64,000 bases of DNA from QHXW01 sp963752965 (lineage in GTDB: Bacteria; Acidobacteriota; Terriglobia; Bryobacterales; Bryobacteraceae): positions 62,001 through 126,000 of the forward strand of contig CAVWAJ010000009.1 of the NCBI GenBank assembly GCA_963752965.1. The letters are read 5' to 3'. The notes under the pieces were generated by a model. The model was not told the DNA's origin and did no database searches. It saw only the letters and a program-made list of their open reading frames with translations. The translations under genes were made by a program, and so were the position numbers. This document shows positions 1-11,350 of this stretch, piece after piece. The stretch's first letter is position 1, and every line of letters begins with the position of its first letter.

Positions 1-1
1 G

Positions 2-2545
<2,544 letters not shown>

Positions 2546-2553
2546 GGGAGACC

Positions 2554-3414
2554 ATGCACGGCACCAATACCATCAAGACCGTTCTGTTGTTGGGCCTGCT
2601 CAGCGGCGTGCTTATTGTGGGTGGCCGCGCGCTGGGCGGGCGCAACGGTATCTACATCGGGCTGGCGCTGGCCGTGGTGATGAACTTTGCCGGATACTTT
2701 TTCTCCGACAAGATCGCGCTGGCCAGTTATTCGGCGCAACCGGTGACGGAAACGGAGAACCCGGAAGTCTACCGGCGTGTTGCGCCTATCGTGCGAAACC
2801 TAACGCAGCGCATGAGCCTGCCCATGCCGAGGCTGTGGCTGATTGCCGACCCCTCGCCCAACGCTTTCGCCACTGGCCGTAATCCGGCGCATGCTTCGGT
2901 GGCGTTCACCGCCGGCATTTTGCAGGTAATGGATGATCGCGAAATCGAAGGCGTGGTGGCGCACGAACTGGGCCACGTGCTGCATCGCGATATTCTGATC
3001 AGCTCGGTGGCGGCGACCATCGCGGCAGCCATCACAGCACTCGCGTCCATGGCGCGGTGGGCCATGATTTTCGGCGGCATGCGCCGCGACGACGACGATG
3101 ATGGCGGCGGCTGGGCCGGCATCCTGATGATTTTCCTTGCGCCGATTGCCGCCATGCTCATCCAGATGGCGATTTCCCGCACGCGTGAATACGATGCCGA
3201 CGCGGCTTCGGCGAAGTACACCGGCACGCCCTACAATCTGATTTCTGCATTGCAGAAGCTCGACACTTACTCGAAACGAATTCCCATGGAAGCCACGCCT
3301 GCCACGCAACACCTGTTCATCATCCAGCCGTTCAATGGCCAGTTCCTGACGCGGATGTTTTCGACACATCCCTCCACAGAAGATCGCATCGCGCGGTTGC
3401 AGGCGATGCGTTGA
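2554..3414 (+). CDS. htpX: HtpX-type M48 zinc metalloprotease
   Basis: Membrane-bound zinc endoprotease of the M48B family, which degrades misfolded membrane proteins. The zinc site HELGH is at residues 137-141 and the downstream glutamate ligand lies in REYDADAASA. Two N-terminal membrane segments precede the catalytic domain and two more follow the HELGH helix, as in E. coli HtpX. At 286 residues the length is normal. A short glycine/aspartate-rich loop (RRDDDDDGGG) lies between the later membrane segments. Its position after clpB suggests a protein quality-control pair. The stop codon overlaps the TTG start of the next gene by four bases. Confidence 0.92.
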   Translation: MHGTNTIKTVLLLGLLSGVLIVGGRALGGRNGIYIGLALAVVMNFAGYFFSDKIALASYSAQPVTETENPEVYRRVAPIVRNLTQRMSLPMPRLWLIADPSPNAFATGRNPAHASVAFTAGILQVMDDREIEGVVAHELGHVLHRDILISSVAATIAAAITALASMARWAMIFGGMRRDDDDDGGGWAGILMIFLAPIAAMLIQMAISRTREYDADAASAKYTGTPYNLISALQKLDTYSKRIPMEATPATQHLFIIQPFNGQFLTRMFSTHPSTEDRIARLQAMR

Positions 3415-4571
3415 CCGAAGTTCGCGTTACTCGCAAGGCGGCCAACCGCGTTGCCTCCGGGCACCCCTGGATTTTTTCGAGCGATGTCGCAGAGCGCGAT
3501 CATGCCGCGCCTGGGTCGGTGGTGAAGGTGGTCGATCCGCACCGGCGCCCGCTCGGAATGGCGCACTACAGCTCCACTTCGCAAATCTGTCTGCGCCTTC
3601 TGTCCCACGAAATTCAGGAAATCGGCCCGGAGTTTTTCGCGCGGCGCCTCACGGATGCTAATGCGTATCGGCAGGGCGTCGTGTGCGATACCGACGCGTA
3701 TCGCGTGGTGCACGGCGAAGGCGACCGCCTCCCTGCCCTGATTGTGGACCGCTACGGCGACTATCTGGTGATCCAGACGCTCGATCAAGGCATGGATGCT
3801 GCGAAGGATTGGATCATCGCCGCGCTAGTTGACTTATTCGCGCCGCGCGGCATTGTCGCGCGCAATGACGTGGCCGTGCGCACGCTGGAACAGTTGCCGC
3901 TCGAGACCGGTGTGGTCTATGGCGAAGCACCCGCGGAACTGATGGTCCGCATGAATGGCCTGTCGTTTCGTGCCGATCTCCTGGAAGGCCAGAAGACCGG
4001 CATCTTTCTCGATCAGCGCGAAAACTACATCGCCGCGGCGCGCTACGCCAAAGGCAAAGCGCTGGATTGTTTTACTTCGACCGGCGGCTTCGCGCTGCAC
4101 TTAGCTGCCAAGTGCGAATCGGTCGAAGCTATAGACTCAAGCGGCCCCGCGCTGGCCACGGCCGAGGCAAACCGGCAGGCGAACAACATCACCAACGTCG
4201 AATTTCGCGAGGCGGACGTATTCGAAGTGCTGGGCGGCTACGCCTCGGCGCGGCGCGAGTTCTCGACCGTCGTGCTTGACCCGCCGGCCTTTGCGAAGTC
4301 GCGCCGGAATCTCGAAGCGGCCGCGCGGGGATACAAAGAGATCAACCTGCGCGCGCTGCGCCTGCTGAGTCCCGGCGGAGTTTTGGTGACGTGCTCCTGC
4401 TCCCATCATTTGAGCGAAGCCATGCTTCTTGAGATCGTGGCCGAAGCCGCACTCGACGCCGGCCGCGAGCTGCGCGTGATCGAGCGGCGCACGCAGGCGC
4501 AGGATCATCCGATATTGCTGACGGTGCCGGAGACGCACTATTTGAAGTGTTTGGTGTTGCAGGTGGTGTAA
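3411..4571 (+). CDS. Class I rRNA large-subunit methyltransferase, RlmI/RlmK-like
   Basis: SAM-dependent methyltransferase of the COG1092 family, which modifies 23S rRNA (RlmI makes m5C1962 in E. coli). An N-terminal PUA-type domain includes the motif GHPWIFSSD at about residue 17. The Rossmann domain follows, with LDCFTSTGGFALHLA as the SAM-binding loop, the LDPPAF motif and the cysteine-bearing TCSCSHHLS motif near residue 325. The length of 386 is typical. The TTG start at 3411 is preferred because it overlaps the htpX stop (TTGA), which suggests translational coupling. I give no symbol because RlmI and other members cannot be told apart by eye. Confidence 0.88.
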   Translation: MTEVRVTRKAANRVASGHPWIFSSDVAERDHAAPGSVVKVVDPHRRPLGMAHYSSTSQICLRLLSHEIQEIGPEFFARRLTDANAYRQGVVCDTDAYRVVHGEGDRLPALIVDRYGDYLVIQTLDQGMDAAKDWIIAALVDLFAPRGIVARNDVAVRTLEQLPLETGVVYGEAPAELMVRMNGLSFRADLLEGQKTGIFLDQRENYIAAARYAKGKALDCFTSTGGFALHLAAKCESVEAIDSSGPALATAEANRQANNITNVEFREADVFEVLGGYASARREFSTVVLDPPAFAKSRRNLEAAARGYKEINLRALRLLSPGGVLVTCSCSHHLSEAMLLEIVAEAALDAGRELRVIERRTQAQDHPILLTVPETHYLKCLVLQVV

Positions 4572-4601
4572 GAAGAGCGACTTCAACTTTGGATTTCGGA
4601 C

Positions 4602-5057
4602 TCAGTTTTTTACGGTGAGGGCCTCAGAGTCGACAGCCTTCTTGCCGGTTATGCCTTCCAGTCCAGCCAAAACCCCACGGTAATCGTTCTTGTCGCATTG
4701 CATCGCGAACCCACCTTTTTGGTCTCCGTTAACCCATGTCAGTCCGATGAAGTGCTTCTTCGATTTGGTCAATGCCATGAGTGCTCCGATGCCAAATGAA
4801 ACAAGGGCGAGGCCGATGGCCGCGCCTACTCGCCGGTGAACGTCCTGCCCGTAGCTGATCTCTGTCACTGCTGAGGCGGGAATTGTCACCACGTCTGCTT
4901 TGTTTCTTACCAAGCGAATTTGGTTGGAGTCGATGTATAGTTTCATACCGGTTCCGGCCTTGATATCAGGTACCGACCCGCCGTCGTACGTGACCTTGTA
5001 GTTGTTATCGGCCGCGAAAATGGCCATCGGCACGCACGTGCGGAAACTCGTCGGCAT
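4602..5057 (-). CDS. Small hypothetical membrane protein, apparently 5'-truncated
   Basis: A protein of unknown function, 151 residues from the first ATG or 141 from the ATG at 5027. The natural protein appears to begin around AIFAADNNYKVTYDGG, which looks like the end of a signal peptide with its cleavage site (AIFA/AD) followed by the mature domain. The hydrophobic signal core is absent, and the residues before it (MPTSFRTCVP) are the ClC gene read in another frame. One membrane segment, AAIGLALVSFGIGALMALT, lies mid-protein and is followed by a basic stretch. I recall similar proteins in Acidobacteria but no function. It may no longer be exported or expressed. See the finding on the deletion junction. 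Confidence 0.5.
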   Translation of the reverse strand: MPTSFRTCVPMAIFAADNNYKVTYDGGSVPDIKAGTGMKLYIDSNQIRLVRNKADVVTIPASAVTEISYGQDVHRRVGAAIGLALVSFGIGALMALTKSKKHFIGLTWVNGDQKGGFAMQCDKNDYRGVLAGLEGITGKKAVDSEALTVKN

Positions 5058-6630
5058 CGGGAAGGTGCGTGGGGAAGCCCTCGCCGAGCAGTTCCGCCAG
5101 TTGGCTGTCCGCCAGACCGTTCGCCACAGCGCCTGCGAGCTTCGGCTTGGTAATCATGCCCCACAGGCCGGTTTTGTCCGCCACGGGCCAGGCATCCATT
5201 TCGCTATCGCGCACACACTCGGACGCCGCGCCGATCGCCGTCTCCGGCGAGAAAGTCACCGGAGCTTCGCGCATCGCCTGGTCCACCCGGATATGCCGGC
5301 CGGGCGACCGCGAGCCGGTGCTCGGCAAGTGCACGCCATCCTGGTACGCCAGCGCCTCGTAGATCGGCTCCTTCTGTAATTTGTAGGAAATGTAGAACGC
5401 GATCAGGTTCGAAATCATCAGCGGAACGATGATCGAGTAATCCCTGGTCAGCTCGAAGATCATAATCACTGAAGTCAGCGGCGTGCGGATGATGCCCGCG
5501 AACGCCGTTCCCATACCGACGAGCGCATAGGCTCCGGGGCCGGCCGTATAACCCGGAAATAATCCGTGCGCCACGCTGCCCACCGCGCCGCCGATCATCG
5601 CCCCGATGAAGAGGCTTGGCCCGAAAATGCCACCCGCGTTGCCAGACCCATAGGCCAGGGCCGTGGCCACCAGCTTGAGCACCGCCAGCGTCACGATCGT
5701 CTGGAGGACCAGATCGCCGTGCAACACTTTGTCGACGATGTCATACCCCACGCCCAGAATGCCAGGGACGAAAAACCCCAGCAGACCGCAGCCCAGTCCG
5801 CCCGCCACCGGCTGAAACCAGACGGTCCACTTCGGAAACCGTAAAAAGCGCGCGCGAATGGCCAGCAACAGCTTGACGAAGCACACCGAGCCCAGACCTC
5901 CCACGAGGCCCAGCGCGCCGTACACCGCGAACTCCACGGGATGAACCAGGTGATAACTGCCGACGTGGAACAGCGGATCGTCGCCCAGCAGCAGGTGCAG
6001 CACCATCCACGACGTCGCCGAGCTGAGCACCACCGAGCCCAGCACGGGGGCGTTCATGTCGCCCACAATTTCTTCGAGCGAAAACAGCACCGCGGCAATC
6101 GGCGTGTTGAACGCCGCCGCCAGTGCCGCCGAGCAGCCCACCGGCACGAGCGCTTTCACCTGATCCTTGCTGAGCCCCAGCTTCCTCGCGATCACCGACG
6201 CGATGCCCGCCCCTACCTGCACCGACGGCCCCTCGCGCCCTAGCGCGATGCCGCTCGCGAGCGACGCCGAGCAGCAAAAGAACTTGCCCACCACCGTGCG
6301 AAAGCGGATGTAGCCGTCGTTGATGAACAGCGCGAATTTCGTTTGCGGAATGCCGCTGCCGCGCGCGAACGGGAAGTAGCGATATAGCAGGAAGCCCGTG
6401 CCCAGCGAACCGAGCGTCGGAACCAGGATGCGCCGCCAGCCCGCCCCTCCAGCCGGATACATGCGCGCCGCCAGACGCCCGGTGAGCAGAATGAATGCCA
6501 CCACCACCAGCCCGACCAGCGCGCCGATCACCAGGCTCAGCGCATACGTGAGGTGGTTCTCGGGCCCGCGGAGGTCGTCAATCCACTTCGTTAGTTTTTG
6601 TGACCAACGCGGCCGGCCTTCAACCTGCAT
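5005..6630 (-). CDS. ClC-family chloride channel/antiporter, C-terminally truncated
   Basis: Voltage-gated-type chloride channel or Cl-/H+ exchanger of the inner membrane. The selectivity-filter motifs are present in order: GSGIP (near residue 90), GREGP with the gating glutamate (near 130) and GGIFGP (near 333). About ten hydrophobic segments fill residues 25-425. A first CBS domain starts at RHIRVDQAMREAPVTF. The second CBS domain should begin at PDADEFPHVRAD, but the frame runs into unrelated sequence and stops after HFRGR. About 50-60 residues seem lost, so regulation through the CBS pair is probably broken although the channel body is intact. The start at 6630 gives a sensible cytoplasmic N-terminus. 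Confidence 0.88.
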   Translation of the reverse strand: MQVEGRPRWSQKLTKWIDDLRGPENHLTYALSLVIGALVGLVVVAFILLTGRLAARMYPAGGAGWRRILVPTLGSLGTGFLLYRYFPFARGSGIPQTKFALFINDGYIRFRTVVGKFFCCSASLASGIALGREGPSVQVGAGIASVIARKLGLSKDQVKALVPVGCSAALAAAFNTPIAAVLFSLEEIVGDMNAPVLGSVVLSSATSWMVLHLLLGDDPLFHVGSYHLVHPVEFAVYGALGLVGGLGSVCFVKLLLAIRARFLRFPKWTVWFQPVAGGLGCGLLGFFVPGILGVGYDIVDKVLHGDLVLQTIVTLAVLKLVATALAYGSGNAGGIFGPSLFIGAMIGGAVGSVAHGLFPGYTAGPGAYALVGMGTAFAGIIRTPLTSVIMIFELTRDYSIIVPLMISNLIAFYISYKLQKEPIYEALAYQDGVHLPSTGSRSPGRHIRVDQAMREAPVTFSPETAIGAASECVRDSEMDAWPVADKTGLWGMITKPKLAGAVANGLADSQLAELLGEGFPTHLPDADEFPHVRADGHFRGR

Positions 6631-6730
6631 TTCGCGCCGCGGAAGACAAACTCATCTTCACAGAATAGCGGCTGGGGGAAATAGCGGCAATTTGGAGGAT
6701 GTCAATGCGCAGGGAGTGCCGCTGCCGATC

Positions 6731-7264
6731 CTACCGAAACAACCCCGCCGCCAAATAACCGAACGTAGCCCCTAGCGCCGAGCCCGCCACGACGTCGCTC
6801 AGGTAGTGCATACCCAGCACGACGCGCGAGGCCGCCACGCTCGCGGCGCAGAATAACAGCACGGGCAATGCGGCGGGATAAAACGTGCCCAGCGAAACCG
6901 CCACGGCGAACGCAGTGATCGAATGGCCGGAGGGAAAGGAAAACTGATCCGGCGGCAGAACCGTCGCCCAGCAATGCGGCTCAATCGCGCAGGGCCGTTT
7001 ACGGCCAACCGTTCGCTTCAGCACTTTGAAACTACAGATGCCGGCAACTACGGCTAACGCAGCCGCCCCCAACGCCGCGTGACTCGACGCATCATTTGTC
7101 GCCAGCACCGCGAACGCGCAGCACCACCACAGCCAGCCATCGCCCGCGCGCGTCGCGGCCAGCATCCACACGCGAAACCATCGCGGCGGACGCCAGCGAT
7201 TCAGCCGGTGCATCAGGAAACGATCCGGCCGTGAAAGGTTTGACGCCGCCCGGGTCAGATTCAT
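6731..7264 (-). CDS. PAP2-family membrane phosphatase
   Basis: Integral membrane phosphatase of the PAP2 superfamily, which usually removes phosphate from lipid phosphates such as undecaprenyl pyrophosphate or phosphatidate. The three signature motifs are visible: KRTVGRKRP, the PSGH core with the histidine, and SRVVLGMHYLSDV with the catalytic histidine. Several membrane helices surround them. I choose the ATG at 7264 because it overlaps the stop of the upstream PHP gene as ATGA. The longer frame from 7336 would only translate PHP sequence out of frame. The substrate cannot be read from sequence. Its neighbours concern phosphate, so phosphate salvage is possible. Confidence 0.85.
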   Translation of the reverse strand: MNLTRAASNLSRPDRFLMHRLNRWRPPRWFRVWMLAATRAGDGWLWWCCAFAVLATNDASSHAALGAAALAVVAGICSFKVLKRTVGRKRPCAIEPHCWATVLPPDQFSFPSGHSITAFAVAVSLGTFYPAALPVLLFCAASVAASRVVLGMHYLSDVVAGSALGATFGYLAAGLFR

Positions 7265-8148
7265 GAGCCCACTTCCTCCGGACACTCCCGCGGCTCCATC
7301 CAGCTCGGGCCGTAGACCGCAGGCAGCGGCCGGCACACCCGCGGCGCCCAGTGCGATACGAACGCAAACTCACGCACGCAATTCGCCAGCGTGACGACAG
7401 GCACTAGCGCCGCCAGCGGCAGCAGTGGCAGCGTCCACCGGTTCTCGCGCATCATGGCCAGGCCCAGTTCCCAAACCGCGCGCGTCAGCTTCCAGTAGCC
7501 GCCCGATTCGCCGTGCAATGTGGCCCGGCCCGCGCGCAAACCATCCAGGAACTCGCGCTTGCTCCGCGCTCCGTTCACTTGCGTATAGGTGCGGCCCAGC
7601 GCCGCCAGCGTGTGTGCGTCGCTGCCACCAATCCCAGCCTTGCCCCAGTTCTCCGCCAGGTCCACGGCCCGGCGATTGTTCAACGCCGGAATCTGCCCGT
7701 TGAGAACTTCCATCCCCGGAAAGTGGCGCGCGAACAGCGTAAAGTCATCGCCCGTCCGCCGCCCGGTCAAGCTCGAGTAGACATGATTGATGGTGTAGAA
7801 CAGCCCCTGCTCGCCGAGGTAGGCGCTCAGAGCGGGCAGGTCTTCCCGCCGCCGTTGAATTTCGATGTGATGCCGTTCTTCGATGTCGTAGACGCCGACG
7901 TGCAACTCCGTGCCGCCGGGCGTGAGGGCCGTGACCTCTTCACTCAAGAAGAAATCGGGATGGCGCCGCAGCGCTTCCACGGCGTCAATGGAATCGTGAT
8001 CCGTAACCGTTACCAGATCCATGCCGCGCCCCTTGAGAGTTTCGTAGAGTGGCTGCGGTTCACTGTAACTTTCGCGGCATACACGGTTCAACACGGGCAC
8101 GGTACACATGCCCGAGTGGCGAGTATGGACGTGCAGATCGCATCGCAT
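7261..8148 (-). CDS. PHP-domain metal-dependent phosphoesterase with C-terminal membrane segment
   Basis: The PHP fold is a metal-dependent phosphoesterase fold found in histidinol phosphatase, DNA polymerase III alpha and 3',5'-nucleotide phosphatases. The N-terminal metal motif DLHVHTRHSGMC, the TVTDHDSID motif near residue 45 and a C-terminal GGSDAH motif near residue 176 are all present. After the PHP domain (about residues 1-215) a hydrophobic segment, TLPLLPLAALVPVVTLANC, may anchor the protein. The stop overlaps the start of the PAP2 phosphatase gene by four bases, so both are probably made together and may act in one pathway. Substrate unknown. Confidence 0.82.
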   Translation of the reverse strand: MRCDLHVHTRHSGMCTVPVLNRVCRESYSEPQPLYETLKGRGMDLVTVTDHDSIDAVEALRRHPDFFLSEEVTALTPGGTELHVGVYDIEERHHIEIQRRREDLPALSAYLGEQGLFYTINHVYSSLTGRRTGDDFTLFARHFPGMEVLNGQIPALNNRRAVDLAENWGKAGIGGSDAHTLAALGRTYTQVNGARSKREFLDGLRAGRATLHGESGGYWKLTRAVWELGLAMMRENRWTLPLLPLAALVPVVTLANCVREFAFVSHWAPRVCRPLPAVYGPSWMEPRECPEEVGS

Positions 8149-8270
8149 ACTCTCTTCTTACAGGAGCTTGTGTTTCAGCTTTATGACGTGTTGAAGACAT
8201 TATTGACAAGAATTGTTTCAAACAGGGATTACGGACCGTGGCGAGTTAACCTAAGTATCGTAAAATCAGG

Positions 8271-8933
8271 TCAAAAGTTAGGTTCCAGGTGGTGCCTGAC
8301 ATCTACTCCCTTGACCAGGAAGAGGGTATCTTCGGCGATGTTCGTGGCGTGGTCCGCAATGCGCTCCAGGTGCCGGGACACCAGAATCAGGTCCAGCGCC
8401 TGCGGAACCGCATCGGGTTCTTCCTGCATAAAGGAAATCAGCTCGCTGTGAATCGAGTCTCGCAAACGGTCCACCGTGTCATCGGAAAGTAACACGCCCC
8501 GCGCCAGTTCCGGCTCCCGCTTCACGAATGCGTCCAGGCTCTTCCGCACCATGGATTCCACCGTGCGCGCCATCTGCGGAATGTCGATGAGCGGTCTCAC
8601 CGGTGGCCGGTTCATCAGGGCGATGGCGCGTTCGACGATGTTCACCGCCAGGTCGCCCATCCGTTCCAGGTCCGTATTGATCTTGATCGCCGCGGTGAGA
8701 AAGCGCAGATCCTTGGCCATGGGCTGTTGCAGCGCCAGCAGGCGCACCGCCAGTTCGTCGATCTCGATTTCCAGGTGATTGATGCGGTCCTCATTGCCCA
8801 GCACCTGCTGGGCCTGTGCTTCACTCCGCTCGGTCAGCGCCAGAATGCTGGTGTGAATGGCAGACTCCACCAGGGTGCCCATCTCGAGCAGCCGCCCTTG
8901 CAAGTCCTCCAGCTCTTCAATAAAGTGGCGCAA
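8271..8933 (-). CDS. phoU: Phosphate transport regulator PhoU, second tandem copy
   Basis: PhoU links the Pst transporter to the PhoR kinase and represses the Pho regulon when phosphate is plentiful. The 220 residues form two three-helix PhoU repeats. The metal-binding E/DxxxD-type motif occurs in each half (RMGDLAVNIVERA and RIADHATNIAEDT). It lies 39 bp downstream of the other phoU and is clearly its paralogue: both share RMGDLAVNI, RPPV.PLIDIP and RIADHATNIAED. The last residues, VRHHLEPNF, differ from the paralogue and are encoded by a sequence that looks like an intergenic repeat running into the gene end. Confidence 0.93.
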   Translation of the reverse strand: MRHFIEELEDLQGRLLEMGTLVESAIHTSILALTERSEAQAQQVLGNEDRINHLEIEIDELAVRLLALQQPMAKDLRFLTAAIKINTDLERMGDLAVNIVERAIALMNRPPVRPLIDIPQMARTVESMVRKSLDAFVKREPELARGVLLSDDTVDRLRDSIHSELISFMQEEPDAVPQALDLILVSRHLERIADHATNIAEDTLFLVKGVDVRHHLEPNF

Positions 8934-8972
8934 ATGCTTTTCCTCGATCGTAGTCCGTCAGCCTCGCGCCAC

Positions 8973-9647
8973 TCATCCCAGTGCGGGCCGCACAACCGAA
9001 CGGCGAATATCGACTCCTTTAGCAAGGAATATCACATCTTCGGCGATGTTCGTGGCATGATCGGCGATGCGTTCCAGGTTTCGCGCCACAAAGATCAAGT
9101 CCACCGCGCCGGGAACCAGCGCCGGTTCGTGCTGCATCAAGTCAACCAGTTCCGTATATACCTTGTCGCGCAACGCGTCCACCTCGTCGTCGGCGGGCAG
9201 AATGGTTTGCGCCAGGTCCGCGTCCACCTTGACGAACGCGTCCAGACTCCGCAACAACATGCTTTGCACCAGTGCCGCCATTTTCGGGATATCGATCAGC
9301 GGTTTCACCGGAGGCCGGTTGATCAGGTCGATAGTGCGTTCCGCGATGTTTACGGCGAGATCCCCCATCCTCTCCAGGTCGGTGTTGATCTTCAGCGTGG
9401 CCGTCAAAAAGCGGAGGTCCCTGGCCACGGGCTGGTTGAGCGCCAATAGCCGCGTCGTCCTGGCATCCACCTCCACTTGCATCAGGTTGATAGCCGGTTC
9501 GTCGCGCATCACGGCCTTGGCGAGTTCCTTGTCGCGCTCCACGAGCGAGTCCACACTGTGGCGAATGGACGACTCGACCATCGAGCCCATTTTTAGCAGC
9601 AGTTCGTTCAATTCTTCGAGCTCTACGCTGAAGTGGCGCAATGCCAT
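8973..9647 (-). CDS. phoU: Phosphate transport regulator PhoU, first tandem copy
   Basis: Same family and role as the neighbouring PhoU: a cytoplasmic helical protein that binds PstB and PhoR and dampens Pho signalling. The start ATG at 9647 gives MALRHFSVELEELNELLLKMG, typical of PhoU. Two repeats carry RMGDLAVNIAERT and RIADHATNIAEDV as metal-cluster motifs. It directly follows pstB with a 6-bp gap, the usual pst-phoU order, so this is likely the canonical copy. Having two copies suggests division of labour between transporter control and another function such as polyphosphate or persistence control. That is inference. Confidence 0.94.
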   Translation of the reverse strand: MALRHFSVELEELNELLLKMGSMVESSIRHSVDSLVERDKELAKAVMRDEPAINLMQVEVDARTTRLLALNQPVARDLRFLTATLKINTDLERMGDLAVNIAERTIDLINRPPVKPLIDIPKMAALVQSMLLRSLDAFVKVDADLAQTILPADDEVDALRDKVYTELVDLMQHEPALVPGAVDLIFVARNLERIADHATNIAEDVIFLAKGVDIRRSVVRPALG

Positions 9648-9653
9648 ATTTTC

Positions 9654-10490
9654 CTATCCGAACCGCCCTGTGATGTAATCCTCAGTCTCCTTGGTCGATG
9701 GGTTTTTGAAGATCACTTCGGTTTGATCGAATTCGATCAATTTGCCCAGCAAGAAGAATCCAGTGTTATCCGCCACGCGCGCCGCCTGCTGCATATTGTG
9801 CGTGACGATGACGATCGTGCAGTCATCCTTAAGGGTGAACAACAGATCCTCAATTTTGGCCGTGGCGATCGGATCCAGTGCCGAGCAAGGCTCGTCGAGC
9901 AGCAGCACTTCCGGGTCCACCGCGAGCGCCCGCGCAATGCACAGCCGCTGCTGCTGGCCCCCGGAAAGCGCGCCGGCCGATTCATGCAGCTTGTCCTTCA
10001 CTTCCTCCCAAAGCGCCGCTCGCCGCAGACTCTTCTCCACCACTTCGCGCACCGAGACGCCCCGCGAAAGCCCGTTGACGCGAACGCCATAAGCCACGTT
10101 ATCGAAAATCGACTTCGGAAATGGATTCGGCCGCTGAAAGACCATGCCCACTCGCCGCCGCAGGTTGGTGACGTCCAGCGATAGAACATCCTCACCGTCC
10201 AGCGTAATCCTGCCGTCAATGCGCGTGTGGCGAATGGTCTCGCAAATCCGGTTCAGGGTCCGCAAAAACGTTGACTTGCCGCATCCCGACGGACCGATCA
10301 GCGCCGTAATTTTGTTGGTGTAAAAGTTGAGCGAAACGTCGTATAGTGCCCGGTAACTGCCGTAATAAAAGCTCAGAAGTTCGGTAGAGAGCTTGATGGT
10401 CTCCGCGGGCTTGGGCACCGAGCCAGAAGCGATAACAGGCTCTTGTTTAGTCGACCCCACGATAGTCTCTGCCTCCGGTGCGCTACTCAT
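9654..10490 (-). CDS. pstB: Phosphate ABC transporter ATP-binding protein PstB
   Basis: ATPase subunit of the high-affinity phosphate importer, at the cytoplasmic face of the inner membrane. Walker A GPSGCGKS is near residue 69, followed by the Q-loop in VGMVFQRPNPFP, the signature LSGGQQQR, Walker B VLLLDEP and the switch histidine in VTHNM. The C-terminus EDYITGRFG is a PstB hallmark. The 278 residues include an N-terminal extension of about 30 residues before the conserved core, so a later start is possible. It follows pstA by 21 bp in a pstS-pstC-pstA-pstB-phoU-phoU operon. Confidence 0.97.
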   Translation of the reverse strand: MSSAPEAETIVGSTKQEPVIASGSVPKPAETIKLSTELLSFYYGSYRALYDVSLNFYTNKITALIGPSGCGKSTFLRTLNRICETIRHTRIDGRITLDGEDVLSLDVTNLRRRVGMVFQRPNPFPKSIFDNVAYGVRVNGLSRGVSVREVVEKSLRRAALWEEVKDKLHESAGALSGGQQQRLCIARALAVDPEVLLLDEPCSALDPIATAKIEDLLFTLKDDCTIVIVTHNMQQAARVADNTGFFLLGKLIEFDQTEVIFKNPSTKETEDYITGRFG

Positions 10491-10511
10491 TATGGCAAAT
10501 CCCCATCGGCG

Positions 10512-11348
10512 CTACCTTGCGTGCGAGGTTCGCGCGAGAACCTGCCGGGCTGTGACGTTAACAACCAGGACCAGCGAGAGCAAGACGAACCCCGCAGCCC
10601 ATGCCTGGCGATGCCAGTCGTCATATGGCGATTGCGCGTAATGGTAAATCATTACGGGGAGCGCCGCGGTTGGCTTGTTCCATCCCGGGCTCCAGAACGT
10701 GTTCCCGAGGCTGGTAAACAGCAACGGGGCCGTCTCGCCGGCGACCCGGGCCAGGTCCAGCATCATACCGGATAGAATTCCTTTAATGGCCGCTGGAATC
10801 ACGACAGTGGCAATGGTTCTCGCCTTGCTCGCTCCCAGGGCCATCGCCCCTTCGCGCAGGCTTTGCGGCACACTGCGGAGAAACTCCTCGGTAGTCCGCA
10901 AAGCGATCGGCACCATCATGACACCCAGCGCCAGCCCACCAGCAAAAGTCGAAAAATGGCCCATGCGCGCCACCACAACTGCATACGCGAAGATCCCGAT
11001 CACAATGGAAGGCACGCCATTTAGAAGGTCCGTCATATAGCGGACCATGGACGGAAAGATTCCCGTTCCGAACTCCGCCAGATAAACTCCGCCCAGGAAT
11101 CCGAATGGCACCCCTATCAGTATCGCGAGAAGTAGTAATTTGCCGCTGCCGACAATGGCGTTGGCCATACCGCCGCCCGATTCGCCCACCGGAACAGGCA
11201 ACTTCGTAAAGAAATTCATGGTTAAGTAACGGGTACCGTTCCAGAACAGATACCCGAGGATGATGAACAGAACGCCGACGATGAAGACCGTACACGCGCC
11301 GGTCAGGCTGAGCATCACGGCATTCACGATTTTGCGGCGTCGCGACAT
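10512..11348 (-). CDS. pstA: Phosphate ABC transporter permease PstA
   Basis: Second membrane permease of the Pst importer. Six hydrophobic segments are visible, with the BPD-permease EAA loop around SLREGAMALGASKARTIATV near residue 175, the site that docks on PstB. The C-terminal motif around FTSLGNTFWSPGWNKPTAAL is typical of PstA, as is a periplasmic loop near the N-terminus. Length 278 is normal. The gene follows pstC by 2 bp, which implies cotranslation of the two permease subunits. Confidence 0.95.
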   Translation of the reverse strand: MSRRRKIVNAVMLSLTGACTVFIVGVLFIILGYLFWNGTRYLTMNFFTKLPVPVGESGGGMANAIVGSGKLLLLAILIGVPFGFLGGVYLAEFGTGIFPSMVRYMTDLLNGVPSIVIGIFAYAVVVARMGHFSTFAGGLALGVMMVPIALRTTEEFLRSVPQSLREGAMALGASKARTIATVVIPAAIKGILSGMMLDLARVAGETAPLLFTSLGNTFWSPGWNKPTAALPVMIYHYAQSPYDDWHRQAWAAGFVLLSLVLVVNVTARQVLARTSHAR

Positions 11349-11350
11349 GT

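Noticed and set aside
4572..4601. Possible terminator between the methyltransferase gene and the convergent small protein gene
   Set aside because: Only 30 bp, with TTTTTT on one side but no convincing stem.
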